A stretch of 64,000 nucleotides of DNA, taken from the NCBI GenBank assembly GCA_944739405.2, contig OX123186.2:92235034-92299033 (forward strand), in the 5' to 3' direction. The position numbers were made by a program, and so were the translations under genes. Shown one piece after another: positions 1-10,628 of the stretch (the stretch's first letter is position 1; each line of letters opens with the position of its first letter). The notes beneath the pieces are model-generated. The model had not been told where the DNA came from. It made no database searches and saw only the letters and a program-made list of their open reading frames with translations. Source of the DNA: Euclidia mi. Its lineage: Eukaryota; Arthropoda; Insecta; Lepidoptera; Erebidae.

Positions 1-1
1 C

Positions 2-172
2 ACAGGTCCGAGGGCAATGTGGAAATGTGTCAAGTCGACCGACGGCTGGCGAGCGAAACTTGTCACTATTGAAGACCAAGTGATAGGGATGAGGTATGAA
101 CATGACCATAACGTTAAACGGAGGCGGAAGGAACTACAGAAGTGCCTGGTCCACAACAATTTTATACCATAG
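2..172 (+). pseudogene. mod(mdg4): FLYWCH exon A, copy 1 (5' cut by window edge, finger broken)
   Basis: Reading from base 2 gives 56 codons and a TAG stop at 170-172. The W-K-C-V-K block, the TIEDQV strand and a closing H-D-H are all visible, so this is the second half of a FLYWCH finger. The second zinc Cys of the usual G-C-R-A is a Trp (tgg at about 50-52), which should prevent zinc binding. A basic tail follows the H-x-H, ending about 15 bases before a LINE 3' scrap. A near-copy at 5973-6222 keeps that Cys but is frameshifted, so both copies of exon A are damaged in different ways. A functional altered finger cannot be excluded because the frame is open. Confidence 0.75.
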
Positions 173-184
173 CAAAAACTGAAA

Positions 185-270
185 GGCAGAGGACCGGTCA
201 TTGTGGCGCATGTTGGAAGAGGCCTATGTCCAGCAGTGGGCTGCAATAGGCTCATTGATTTGATTGAGTG
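185..270 (+). repeat. LINE 3'-end scrap
   Basis: The stretch reading ggaagaggcctatgtccagc followed by a GATT-type tail is the 3' end of LINEs common in Lepidoptera. The same scrap sits at the same place behind the duplicated exon (6230-6325), so it was inserted before the segmental duplication. Confidence 0.6.
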
Positions 271-1320
271 TGCATAAAGAATTGTAGTACAAGCTATACT
301 ATGATACCTAAGCCGCGTAAGCCGGTATCTTTGTCTGTTATTGAAACACTTTTTAGCATCTTATGTCGCAATGCACACAACATGGGAAATCAGCTTAAAA
401 CGAATGATGTAGTGCATTTTCTCGGCTCCTAGAAATGTTCTCTCAAATCAGTGACACGCATACATTTAAATCATTAATAAATAATTTACACGCTAGCATA
501 GAGTATTATACACAGCAATATATAAGTATGGTACACCATATATATTGCTGTGTATATTAAGATTATTGTATCGCAATAATCCTAGTGCAGTGCCTTTGTA
601 ATGGACAGATAATTATAGATTTAAGGTGTAATCGTTTGTAGGGTATGAACTAAATAATGGCATCTATAAAGATTTATTTTGTGATGTGCTACGTAATACC
701 TATTAGATCAAGAAGGATTTTAAAATATTTGAACAATCATCAGTTTAAACAAATATAATTAAGTTAGACTTATTTACTTATGTTATATTGTAAGTGTTAT
801 TTATATCTGTCGACCAAAGGTTGACTGTGACAAAAAGTGCCTTAAATATTGAGTCCATAATGTTTGTTTTAAATATTTTATAATAAAGTTTATAATAAAT
901 CTATAACATTAATGTTTTATTTTATATCTTAGTCTACTTAAATAAATGCTGTAAGCTTGTAGTTCTAGTCTATTTTGTATGTCAAGCGGTCAAGTCGTAA
1001 ATAAGTGCATACATTGCGCTTCTAAACAGTCGAAATGGCCTAGACCAGTTGCATTCGATTACCGATATCGCTAAATCCAGAAATGTATGGAACTGGTTTA
1101 AGCCTTTGATATGTCACTTGGTTGACGAAAAACTAATAGTTTATGTCAGTATCGCATTCAAATGATGCTATAACGATGGCGAAATTAGAAATTAGGAGCG
1201 AATTCTACCTGTCCAGGCCCGCTGGTTCTTACTTCCATGCAGTTGGGGGCTATAAGCTAATGATGTTTACAACTCGTGACGGTAGCTAGTCATTATGCTT
1301 CTGTGTGCGTACTGATGCCC
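271..1320. other. Intergenic block of tandem duplication, copy 1
   Basis: No exon seen. The block matches about 6326-7290 at high identity, with small indels. It holds AATAAA-type sites near 880-900, suitable as the poly(A) region of exon A, and an imperfect hairpin at about 509-556 (atacacagcaatat and its complement). Confidence 0.6.
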
Positions 1321-1465
1321 TGTAGCGACTGTCAAAGATCTTCATGACAACCGGGACCGACACATAACTCCGAAAAGTCATTGGTGCGCGCTGTGGATTC
1401 GAACCCGATAGATACCCTCTGCTTAGCAGTCTGTTGGTGTATCCACTCGGCTATCGCCGCCTTAA
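1321..1465 (-). repeat. tRNA-headed SINE family A, partial
   Basis: On the minus strand the element starts ggcggcgatagccgagtgga (A-box-like) and has a B-box-like ggttcgaatcc equivalent about 60 bases later, then the ACCAATGACTTTTCGGAG segment. Related copies are at 8215-8590 and 61771-62085. It is not a tRNA gene: there is no cloverleaf and the region is dispersed. Confidence 0.65.
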
Positions 1466-1474
1466 TTAATAATC

Positions 1475-1780
1475 ATCATCAGCCCTTTACTGTCCCACAG
1501 CTGGGCACGGGTCTCATCTCAGTATGAGAAGGGTAAGGCCATAGTCCACCACGCTGGCCAAGTGCGGGTTGGCAGACTTCACATGTCTTTCGAGAACATT
1601 ATGGAGAACTCTCAGACATGCAGGTTTCCTCACGATGTTTTCCTTCACCGATTAGCAAGCGATAATTAACAATTTAATACGCACTTAACTACGAAAAGTC
1701 ATTGGTGCGTGCCGAGGATTCGAACCCGAGACCCTCTGCGTAGCAGTCTGTCGGTCTCTCCACTCAGCTATCGCTGCTTT
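1475..1780 (-). repeat. tRNA-headed SINE family A, longer copy
   Basis: Minus-strand reading gives the same A-box head (agcgatagctgagtggagag) and B box, followed by a body containing the cctgcatgtctgagagttct stretch and a block complementary to ctgtcccacagctgggcacg. That last block is shared with the repeat inside the palindrome centre (18380-18570), so both belong to one family. It ends about 60 bases before the acceptor of the next exon. Confidence 0.65.
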
Positions 1781-1839
1781 TTAATAAAAATAATTAATAA
1801 AAACTATCAAAATAAATTAATATTTAATTTTATTTTCAG

Positions 1840-2048
1840 AACCTGTGTTCCTGACGTCAAGATTCGGCAACCCAGTGATACAGTTAGGAGGATTTAGATA
1901 CAATAAGGACGTTCGAAGTAAGGGTGTTAGAGCTACGTGGAAATGCGTGAAATCGTCCACTGGCTGTCGAGCTACCCTCACTACCGTAGAAGATGTCGTC
2001 GTCCGTGTGAATAGGGAACATAATCATTGTGCTTTCAGCACAAACTAA
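1840..2048 (+). CDS. mod(mdg4): FLYWCH alternative 3' exon B, copy 1
   Basis: The acceptor ttattttcag ends at 1839; two bases (aa) complete a codon and CCT-GTG-TTC begins the finger: TSRFGNPVIQLGG, the RYN-K block, W-K-C-V-K, G-C-R-A, and H-N-H near the end, with a short tail and TAA at 2046-2048. All zinc ligands are present. The paralogue at 7401-7663 has a 22-residue longer tail; here a small insertion after the H-N-H makes an earlier stop. In the mod(mdg4) model this exon gives a DNA- or protein-binding C-terminus to a BTB chromatin protein. The call rests on domain, phase and neighbours; the common 5' exons are outside the window. Confidence 0.85.
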
Positions 2049-2430
2049 CTATAAACCCAGTAACAGACATCAGAAGTATAGTAGACGAAGGTTTAAATAT
2101 AGTGTTGTAAATAAAAAGAAAAGATATAAGATGCATGACCCTTTGCATGCGGTGTTTACCTATAGTACAGTAGCACAGTATAGTACAGTATGTTATAAGG
2201 CCCAAACACTTGTATGCTCTCTAAATTGAATATGTAACAACTGTTGGTAAACTTTAAATAGCCGCGGAACGTTCGGCTCAATACGCTCGGGAGTATTTTT
2301 CAAATCTCCTATCACACATTAGTGAAAATTACGTAGCGTACAAGTAAATTCAGTAGGTGTGTCGTTACGCAAAGCCTGGTGAAAACATACATGAATATAC
2401 ATAATTATTACGTTAGTGCGAATATAGTTT
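2049..2430 (+). other. Exon B 3' flank
   Basis: Sequence downstream of the stop is duplicated at 7664-8170. It includes a remnant of the longer exon tail (cagacatcagaagt) now out of use, then AT-rich DNA. No other gene seen. Confidence 0.5.
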
Positions 2431-2434
2431 ACTA

Positions 2435-2640
2435 GGGGACGCCAGCAGCTACGCCTGCAATTATTTTAAATTTACCCGTTTTGGCGGATGCCGTGGGAAT
2501 TTCGGGAAATCCCTTCTTAGTGCACCCCTACGGTCCCCAAGGAACATACATGCCAAATTTCAGCTTTCTGCACCCAATAGTTTCGGCTGTAGCGTGTCTG
2601 TCAGTCAGTCAGTAACTCAAGGATTTTATATATTAAGAAG
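2435..2640 (+). repeat. Helitron-like repeat copy 1
   Basis: Begins actaggggacgccagcagct and carries the block gaacatacatgccaaatttc and gtctgtcagtcagtcagtaa before tatatattaag. Copies are at 49225-49345 (partial) and 54440-54645 (reverse). The CTAG-containing end with a GC-rich neighbour resembles Helitron termini, but class is inferred. Confidence 0.5.
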
Positions 2641-2956
2641 ATAATACTTTTAAATAATATCATACCATATCATTTATACTATTTTCTCGCGCCGTGTCAC
2701 GTAAAAACTAGTTTGTGATGAAGTGTCTCGCTTTTGTATTGTGGTTACAACTTTTACAGTTTTTCTTATACTGTTACGTAATATGAATCTCAATTTTATT
2801 ATAAGATATGTGTAACTAGAAGTAATACAGTATTTTCAAAATCAATTTTACTGTCTTTTTTTCAAATGTATGCTTCAATATACGTTTATGAATATGTAGT
2901 TAAAATACCAATATAAAAATACATCAAGTAATTGTGATCTTATTTTTTTATTTCAG

Positions 2957-3156
2957 ACCTGGTGCCAGTATTTACCTACTCTCGATACGGCAAACCGGTG
3001 ATTGAAGTCGGGCGTCATCGATATAACAAGCGTAGCAATAATTTAGGTCCTAAAGCCAGATGGTGCTGCGTCAAAGCTAGGTCAGCAGGATGTCCTGCGA
3101 TCTTGGTCACTATTGAGGATCAAATTGTGCAAGTCGGTGGCGTGCATACACACTGA
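2957..3156 (+). CDS. mod(mdg4): FLYWCH alternative 3' exon C, copy 1
   Basis: Acceptor tttttatttcag ends at 2956 with phase-completing AC. The frame reads LVPVFTYSRYGKPVIEVG, H-R-Y-N-K-R, then W-C-C-V-K, A-G-C-P-A, and H-T-H directly before TGA at 3154-3156. Zinc ligands are complete and the finger is at the very C-terminus. The duplicate at 9330-9529 has the same reading but an early TGA at the Arg of S-R-Y, so this is the surviving copy. Confidence 0.87.
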
Positions 3157-4313
3157 CTCCGGCCAATACTTGACCATCTTGTTTTAACATTTTCATTATA
3201 TTATTTTCTATCATGTGTTTTGATTTGTTAGTAACTATAAACATTCCACTTTAATTCTTCGTAATACTTACTACTGCCTAAAATCCTTACAATATGTTAG
3301 GTTTTCATGTGTTATAACTTTTATGAACCTACTTTGTATATTTGACCTTTTTTATATGATGTTGAAACAGATTGTTGTCGATTATAATAATTAATTTGTT
3401 CGTTCTGTAGTAAGGCCTTGTTACCATGCCATAATACTATTACCATAAAATACAATGATTACATTTGGCTACATGCATATGACTGCGATCTGCGGCGGGA
3501 TCTGCAGGAGAGATAATATTTCTCTGTCAAATTACAAGTACGGTGTTTAAGTAATTTGTTAACATCATTATTGAGAAAAAAAAGCTACAGTAGTTGTGTT
3601 ATCAATAATGATGTTTGTTGTGTATACTTATATTGATAAAATATAAGATATTAGTAAGTAATATCGTTCATGTTTTCTGCCGCGTTACTTCCGCTTCGAA
3701 ACTAGTATTAAAAAATCAAATCAATCGAATTTTCGCAGTACCTATCCATCTTTCTTGTCTAAGTTGAATACAAAAACAATTAAAAGTCGATATTCAAATA
3801 TTTTACATTTTAAAATAAGAACATCATAGAAACGAATATAGATTCGATAGAGAATAGAAATAAAAAAGTTTTATTCAAAAACCTCAAACCATGAAGAGTC
3901 TATGTCAATTCCATGTGTTTGTGTCATACAAAAGTATATATAATAAAATTATAATAATTACTTTTAAATATTATGTAATATTTTATAATTGTCAATATTG
4001 TAATCCAAATTTTAGCTGCGATTGTCTTGCCTTAGAAAAAATAGAACTACTGATTAAAAACAAAATCATCTAGTGAGTAAATTTTACCTATTTATTTATA
4101 TCTCATGAGTATTTTATATTCATATCTCATACATACTAATAATTATTTAACTTGTCGTTCTATTTACACCGACGTTTTATGCTGAAATGTTTACACCCGA
4201 TTGAGACCAGTCATATAACCATTACTATGTGCACAAATAGCATTTGAAAACGCATGAGTTAATTCTTTTTAAATGCGAAAATGTTTGTGTTCCATAATCT
4301 CTTTTTAACTTAG
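3157..4313. other. Intron-like spacer, AT-rich
   Basis: No coding segment recognised. The first 530 bases resemble 9530-9890 in blocks (gataaaatataagatatt), marking the right end of the tandem duplication near 3690. The 60-codon open frame at 3891-4073 has no acceptor-phase logic and AT-driven composition. Confidence 0.5.
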
Positions 4314-4507
4314 TTCCAGTGCCAGTATTCGGAGTATCACGAAGAGGCAAACCAGTGATAGTCGTCGGTCAGTATCGCTACAATAAGTGTGTACGCAGTC
4401 GCGGACCGCGGGCTCGATGGACCTGCGTCAAAGTAAAGAACAAATGTTCAGCTACCCTCATTACCATTGACGATGTGATAGTCAAGCAAACACCGCATAA
4501 TCATTGA
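4314..4507 (+). CDS. mod(mdg4): FLYWCH alternative 3' exon D
   Basis: Two AGs in the same phase are possible acceptors (ending 4313 or 4319); both lead into VPVFGVSRRGKPVIVVGQYR, then YNK, W-T-C-V-K, K-C-S-A and H-N-H before TGA at 4505-4507. The acceptor choice would add or drop two codons only. The stop overlaps an AATAAAATAAA run (4507-4518), an unusually close poly(A) signal that supports a terminal exon. No mutation damages the finger. Confidence 0.87.
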
Positions 4508-5147
4508 ATAAAATAAAATTTGTTTTTTTAAATATCATTATGTTTATTGACATTAGATATTTCGAGTGTAGATAATAAGTGAAGTCTAGTGGGGATAGTT
4601 TAGAAGATTGTTGCTTGTCTATAGCTTTTACTATTAGGCAAATAAGACTCGACAACATAGTAGGTAATAATGAGACATAGAAGCATGTTTTGAAAAATCT
4701 AAGAAAATATAATGTTAAGAAAATGCATGTATTTTTAATTACTTAAAGTACTGGATCTTTAGTTGGAGGAAAAATTATGTGTTCTTCGTAATTGTTATTA
4801 AATTGTTATTTAAGAAACTTATGTTTCAACGTTATTATTTTCAGTAAGATAGATAAACGAAAAAGTCTGGTGTAGAGCTATACCAGTGAACGAACGTAGG
4901 TAAGTTTTAAGTACAACTTTGCTATGCAGCCAATTAAAAGGTAGGAGCGAGCAAAAAAATGCTTGTGCATTGGTATCCGATGCCTTTGTGTTTATCTGGT
5001 AAATCTGCACTTTTAGAATAATATCGAAAAATAATGAAATAATTGTCTTTATGATCTCGAAAGGTATAATGTCTAAAAAAAGCAATAAAAATATTTCAGG
5101 CAATAATTTGAGTCGTTAAAGTCCTTTTCTATTTTATTTATTTTCAG
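4508..5147. other. Spacer between FLYWCH exons
   Basis: AT-rich, no recognisable coding segment on either strand. The minus-strand frame at 4819-5103 has no homology cues and is taken as chance. Confidence 0.45.
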
Positions 5148-5338
5148 TTCCATATTTCACTGTATCTCGGCGTGGCAATCCTGTGTTACAAATGGGCCGC
5201 TACCGTTTCAATAAATACTACAGAAGCAAGGGTCCCAAAACGCACTGAGCTTGTGCTAAAGCGAGTGTTGGTTGTCGAGCAAGACTTGTGACGTACGATG
5301 ACGTTATAGTTAAATACATCAGCATACATAACCACTAG
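5148..5338 (+). pseudogene. mod(mdg4): FLYWCH exon E with nonsense mutation
   Basis: Acceptor attttcag ends at 5147 and the normal phase leads into PYFTVSRRGNPVLQMGRYRF, NKYYRSKGPK. The conserved Trp codon of W-x-C is TGA (5246-5248), and the preceding Arg is His. The rest of the finger (C-A-K, G-C-R-A, H-N-H, TAG at 5336-5338) is intact. A single G to A would explain the stop, so the loss is recent or polymorphic. If spliced it would give a half-finger of about 32 residues. Confidence 0.8.
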
Positions 5339-5972
5339 CTGCGATATCAGGTAGCTAATGTTAATAATGTATTTGAGTAGGACTAGTGGTAATTCTTTAA
5401 AGGCTACCTTCTCTTCCAAAAATACTTTTTAATAGTATTGCTTATTTAGTTTATGTAACGCTTTAAGTTTAAGTTTTGCTCGCTCGCTTTAAGTTTTAGT
5501 TTTGTTATGGTATGTTTTCTATCAACATACCATGAAATTTATAATAATATCGAAGACAATCGATGTCTCGTCCCTATTGGTGTTAAGTTTGTACTGTGCT
5601 GTTTTGATTTGCTACAGTTTTTATTTATGTTTGTTTTTTTGGCGCAATGTTTATTGTCACTTTATGATTTATTAGGTATATTTAAAAAAGGATAACATAT
5701 ATCATTCATTTAGGTGCTTTTGTCATTAGTCTATGTATTGTCAATAAACTCGAATATACACCTATTATAGTGGATTATTTAGTTTTTGATTGTGCCTTCA
5801 GTATTTATTAATCACACGCTAGTCTGCTGTTAGTAGTGATGTAAGTGTCATGTGAACCGAATAACTAGGACTGATACACCGCTTATACGGTCTAGACCGG
5901 TGAAAATCTGTTCAATCAAACTTTGAAATTTCATAAAACAAAGATCAATTAATATCCGTTTCTATTTTCCAG
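5339..5972. other. Spacer
   Basis: AT-rich, with the hairpin-like pair atggtatgttttctatcaac/ataccat near 5507-5532. No coding segment supported. Confidence 0.4.
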
Positions 5973-6222
5973 TGCCAATATTCACTTCTTCAAAGTTTGG
6001 CAATCCAGGCATTCAAATTGGACAACACAGGTATAATAAGATTTCAAACTACACTGGTCCGAGAAAAAGTGGAAATGTGTCAAGTCGACCGACGGCTGTC
6101 GAGCAAAACTCGTCACTATTGAAGACCAAGTGATAGGGATGAGGTATGAACATGACCATAACGTTAAACGGAGGCGGAAGGAACTACAGAAGTGCCTGGT
6201 CAACAACAATGTTATACCATAG
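5973..6222 (+). pseudogene. mod(mdg4): FLYWCH exon A, copy 2 (frameshift)
   Basis: Acceptor ttctattttccag ends at 5972; the frame starts PIFTSSKFGNPGIQIGQHRY, NK. Around 6061-6070 one base is missing relative to copy 1, so the W-K-C-V-K block and everything after it fall out of frame. In the shifted frame the rest is well kept, including the G-C-R-A Cys that copy 1 has lost, and the TAG at 6220-6222. P-V-I is P-G-I. Expected product would be a truncated half-finger. Confidence 0.8.
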
Positions 6223-6229
6223 CAAAAAG

Positions 6230-6325
6230 TGAAAGGCAGAGGACCGGTCATTGTGCGCACGCGTTGGAAGAGGCCTATGTCCAGCAGTGGACTACAATAT
6301 AGGCTGATTGATTTGATTGAGTGTG
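6230..6325 (+). repeat. LINE 3'-end scrap, copy 2
   Basis: Same scrap as 185-270 (ggaagaggcctatgtccagc), at the same distance behind exon A. Confidence 0.55.
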
Positions 6326-7400
6326 TATAAAAATAGAATTAGTAGTAGTAGCTGTACTATGATACTTAAGTAGTGGTAGGGTATCTTTGCCTGTTATTGG
6401 AACACTTTTTAGCGCTTCCTTCTAATCGCTCTTACACCGCAATGCACACAACATAGGAAGTCAGCTTGAAACTAGTGCTGAAGTACATATTCTCGGCTCC
6501 TAAAAATTTACTTTCAAATCAGTGATACGCATAGATTTAAATCATCGATAAATCATTTACACAATAGAAGCATGAGTAATGTACCATACCTACTTATGTA
6601 TTGCTGAGTATATTAAGATTATTGAATCGCAATAATCCTGTTACAGTGCTTTTGTAATGGATAAATAATAAAATTATAAGTAGTTTCAAGGTGCAATCGT
6701 TTGTAGGGTATAAACTAAATAATGGCATATACATACATAGATTTGTTTTAAGATGTGCCTATATACTTACCTATTAGATCAATAAGGATTATAAAATATT
6801 TGGACAATCACCAGTTTAAACAAATACAATGATTAATTAACTTAGATTTATTTACTTATGTTGTACTTGTTGATGATATCTGTCGACCAAAGGTTGACTG
6901 TGACAGAAAATGCCTTGAATATTGAGTCCATAATGTTTGTTAATAAATATTTTAAAATAAAGTTTAAAATAAATATGTTAGATCTATAACATTAATGTTT
7001 TATTTCATAATTACTTACATATGTCTTCATACACGTGGCATTCGATTACAAATATCCCGAATCTAAAAAAAGTTATGGAACTGGCATACGCTTTTGATAT
7101 GTCACATGGTTGACGAAAAACGTATAGTTAATGTTATTATGGCAACCAAATGATACGATAACGATAGCGAAATTAGAAATGAGGAGTTAATTCCACTTGT
7201 CCAGGCCCGCTGGTCCTTACTCCCATGCAGTTGGGGGCTATCAGATAATGATGCTTACGACTCGTGACAGTAGCTAGTCATTATGCTTCCAGGACCCATT
7301 ACTAGTAGATCCAATGTAGCTACAACTGCTACAAGTAAGGGTAGTAACCACAAATAAATAAAAACCATAAAAATTAATTAATATTTTCTTTAATTTTCAG
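6326..7400. other. Intergenic block of tandem duplication, copy 2
   Basis: Matches 271-1300 and 1790-1839. The SINE pair present in copy 1 at 1321-1780 is absent here, so those SINEs inserted after the duplication or were lost here. No exon seen. Confidence 0.6.
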
Positions 7401-7663
7401 AACCTGTGTTCCTGACGTCAAGATTCGGCAAACCAGTGATACAATTAGGAGGATTTAGATACAATAAGTACGTTCGAAGTAAGGGCGTTAGGGCAACGTG
7501 GAAATGCGTGAGATCCTCCGCCGGCTGTCGAGCTACCCTCACTACCGTAGAAGATGTCATCGTCCGTGTGAATAGGGAACATAATCATTGTGCCTTTAGC
7601 AAAAGAAACCCACTAACAGACATCAGAAGTCTAGTAGACGATGGTTTAGATATAGTAGTGTAA
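7401..7663 (+). CDS. mod(mdg4): FLYWCH alternative 3' exon B, copy 2 (long tail)
   Basis: Acceptor tttaattttcag ends at 7400, same two-base phase. The finger reads PVFLTSRFGKPVIQLGGFRY, NKYVRSKG, W-K-C-V-R, G-C-R-A, EDVIVRV, H-N-H, then about 27 further residues rich in Asp and Ser to TAA at 7661-7663. Compared with copy 1 (1840-2048) the finger differs at only a few positions (N to K, D to Y, K to R). It is the complete form of exon B. Confidence 0.87.
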
Positions 7664-8214
7664 AGAAAAATAAAGACATAAGATGCACGACCCTTTGCAT
7701 GTGGTGTTTACCTATAACTGGTTGTACAGTAAGTTATAAAACCCAAACACTTGTATGCTCTCTAAAATGAATATGTAACAACTGTTGGTAAACTTAAATA
7801 AATATATAAGAAACGAAATACCTCAGCTCTTAAGTATCGCAACACACCTGCTTCACCATCCGCGCGGAACGTTCGGCTGAATACGCTCGGGAGTATTTTT
7901 CAAATCTTCTATGACACATAAGTGGAAATTACGTCGCGTTTAGCACAGCACTGAACCTTCCGTTGAGCGTCAAATCGTTACGCGACTGAATGTTAGCCGC
8001 TGTCACATAATGCTGACAGTTCTTCACGCTTTATGTGTCATGCCATTTGAATACTACGACCGATGATAGTTCAGACTCCGAACGTTTGGTACGGAACTTT
8101 CAACAGGTGTGTCGTTACGCTAAGGCTGGTGAAAAAATAAATGAATATATATAATTATTACATTAGTGGTAATATAGTTTATAATATTTTAAATAATATC
8201 ATCATCCTCTTAGC
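7664..8214. other. Exon B copy 2 flank
   Basis: Follows 2049-2400 in homology, with about 170 extra bases (7930-8100) not in copy 1. The inserted part carries acacataagtgg and ttatgtgtca at its ends and could be a small MITE. No coding segment. Confidence 0.4.
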
Positions 8215-8590
8215 GTTATCCCAGTTTCAATCTGGGTCCGCTTACTAGTCTAACCGGATTTGGCTGAATATTAGCTTTTCCACAGAGCGACTGCCTGTCT
8301 GACCTCCGCAACCCGAAGGGATAGCGATATTCCACGGTTTAGACTAGTGTAGTGATGTGGTAAATAAACTATTTAAAAGGTAGTAAAGCCCTGTAACAAC
8401 TGTCAAAGATCTTCATGAAAACCGGGACCGACGGCTTAACGTGCTCTGCGAGGCACGGGACAAGCGATAATTAATTAATAATTCAATACGCACATAACTC
8501 CGAAAAGTCATTGGTGCGCGCCGTGGATTCGAGCCTGATACCCTCTGCATGGCAGTCTGTTGGTATCTCCACTCGGCTATCGCTGCCTTA
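8215..8590 (-). repeat. tRNA-headed SINE family A, near full-length
   Basis: Reads on the minus strand from ggcagcgatagccgagtgga through a B-box region, the ACTTTTCGGAGTTATGTGCG segment, agatctttgacagttgttac, and ends near cccagattgaaactgggata and gctaagaggatgatga. Its best partner is the plus-strand copy at 61771-62085. It interrupts duplication copy 2 between exons B and C. Confidence 0.7.
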
Positions 8591-8910
8591 TAATTAAATA
8601 ATATCATATCATAATTATAATCTATACTATTTTCTCGCGCCGTGTCACGTAAAAACTAGTTTGTGATGAAGTGCCTCGCTGTTGCATTGTGGTTACAAAT
8701 TTTACAATTTTTCTTATACTGTTACGTAATATGAATCTCAATTTTATTATAAGATATCTGTAACTAGAACTTATACAGTACTTTCAAAATCAATTTTACT
8801 GTCTTTTTTTCAAGTGTATGCTTCAATATAAGTTTATGAATATGTACTTAAAATTACTAATATAAAACATACAACACATTAATATATAATATAATAATAA
8901 TATAATACCA

Positions 8911-9280
8911 CCCCCTATCTTCCCGTGGGTGTCGTAAGAGGCGACTAAGGGATAACACGATGCAAATACCATCTTTGCGTAGAGACGGAAAACTCGACAT
9001 CAAACCCTATGCGACTGCCTCGTTGGTCTCGCGGCATAAATGTGCGCGTGGGATCGGGAGGTCCCGGGTTCGATTCCTGGGTCGAGCAGTGTTATTGGGT
9101 TTTTCTGTCACGAAATTCTCAGTAGCAGCACGGAGTCTGGAAATGTGCCCGGTACGGCAATAGGCTCGCCCCTTATTACGTGGGACTAAAGTACCTATAT
9201 CTGGCGAAAAGTGGGTGTAGAAATACACCTCTGCCTACCCCTTCGGGGATAAAAGGCGTGACGATATGTATGTATGTATG
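8911..9280 (+). repeat. tRNA-headed SINE family B with TATG tail
   Basis: Starts near ccccctatcttcccgtgggt and has a tRNA-like stretch with B box ggttcgattcctgggtcgag, then ccccttattacgtgggacta, and a tail ctctgcctaccccttcgggg followed by (TATG)n. A near-identical copy is at 46362-46747. It inserted just upstream of exon C copy 2. Its 3' tail resembles the end of the LINE at 10629-11655. Confidence 0.75.
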
Positions 9281-9329
9281 TAATAATATAATAATCTACC
9301 ACTTATTGTTATCTTATTTTTTATTTCAG

Positions 9330-9529
9330 ACCTGGTGCCAGTATTTACATACTCTTGATACGGCAAACCGGTGATTGAAGTGGGGCGTCATCGATATAAC
9401 AAGCGTAGCAATAATTTAGGTCCTAAAGCTAGATGGTGCTGCGTCAAAGCTAGGTCAGCAGGATGTCCAGCGATCTTGGTCCCTATTAAGGATCAAATTG
9501 TGCAAGTCGGTGGCGTGCATACACACTGA
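9330..9529 (+). pseudogene. mod(mdg4): FLYWCH exon C, copy 2 (nonsense)
   Basis: Same acceptor and start as 2957-3156 but the Arg codon of S-R-Y-G is TGA (9356-9358), only nine codons in. A second change turns TIED into PIKD. The rest, including W-C-C-V-K, G-C-P-A and H-T-H with TGA at 9527-9529, is almost identical to copy 1. A family-B SINE sits 50 bases upstream of the acceptor. Non-functional as a finger. Confidence 0.82.
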
Positions 9530-10320
9530 CTTCGGCCAATACTCGGCCATCTTGTTTTAAAATTGTTGTGTTAAGTGAAGATTTAAGTATTGTGTACGGA
9601 GGGCGTAGAATCAACCCATCGTTTAACATAATACAAACTGTGGTACAGTATAGTGAGTCCACCTACTACGTTGTATCACACTCTAGTACACTAAACATGT
9701 CGCTGATACTCAGTTGCTTCTGCGAGACAAGAGTTTGCACATATAGCGAAACGCAAGGTTGAGAATTTTGCACTGACAAACTATTATGTACGATGTTTAA
9801 GTAATTAGTTTGCCTAATTTGCGTTATACATAGTGACATTTGTAGTGGTTACATTTATAGATAAAATATAAGATATTTGTTAGTTTTAGTTATTTTGGTT
9901 GTGTTTACTTTCCGTCATCACCGTCAGCTTTGTTAATCTGTCCCACTCACAGCACAGATCCAAGTCTCTTCTTTTTATAACTAAGGAATGGACATAAGCC
10001 ACCACGTAGGTCAAGTAAGGGTATGATGATATAATCTGTATTATACAAATTTATTAGACATGCAGGTTTCCTAAAAATGTGTTCCTCAAGAATTTAATCC
10101 GCGCATAACTTTGAAAATCATTGATCTATCAATCATTGGAGACCAGCTTGGTAGGTGGTTCATACGTTTGCAGTTAAAAATGATATACTCATTTGTTTTA
10201 ACACACTATTAAGTAAATTCTGTTCAAGAAGTAAGGTAACTAGCTGAGCCATCAAATCCTTAATGAAGATAGCGAGCCATATAACACACAATCACACAAT
10301 CATGTAGTTTTTGCTTTTCA
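9530..10320. other. Spacer with old SINE remnant
   Basis: Up to about 9890 it tracks 3157-3690. Around 9920-10090 a decayed family-A SINE body is visible (ctgtcccactcacagcac, agacatgcaggtttcc). No exon. Confidence 0.45.
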
Positions 10321-10370
10321 GAACCAATAACATCACAATTATTGAAATTTCTTGCTTTTCAGAACCAATA
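10311..10370 (+). promoter_or_regulatory. Duplicated splice acceptor of exon F
   Basis: The string ttgcttttcagaaccaata occurs twice, with AG ending at 10321 and at 10362, 41 bases apart. Only the second AG keeps the array's phase into the FLYWCH frame; use of the first would shift the frame. It looks like a local tandem duplication of the acceptor. Confidence 0.7.
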
Positions 10371-10562
10371 TTCACGACTTCAAGATACGGTAAACCAGTG
10401 ATCCAAATAGGAGAATACAGGTTCAATAAGTACTGTCGCAGTAAGGGTCCCAAAGCGAGGTGGTTGTGCGTTAAGGCAAGATCTGGATGTCCAGCGTCTC
10501 TTATCACTGTTGAAGATGTTATTATTAAAGCCAATTGTGATCATACACATAGATTTCTATGA
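10363..10562 (+). CDS. mod(mdg4): FLYWCH alternative 3' exon F
   Basis: From the acceptor ending at 10362, AA then PIFTTSRYGKPVIQIGEYRF, NKYCRSKGPKARW, L-C-V-K, S-G-C-P-A, VEDVII, H-T-H, short tail and TGA at 10560-10562. All zinc ligands are present. AATAAA lies about 10 bases after the stop. It is the last intact exon before the LINE and the palindrome. Confidence 0.87.
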
Positions 10563-10628
10563 AGATAGAATATTAATAAATCTGAAAAAGTAGGTATTTG
10601 TTTTATTGTGCAAAAATGGTAGTCAGAC

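Noticed and set aside
9007..9228. Open frames on both strands over family-B SINEs (also 46334-46797)
   Set aside because: They coincide with the repeat copies and have no conserved protein.
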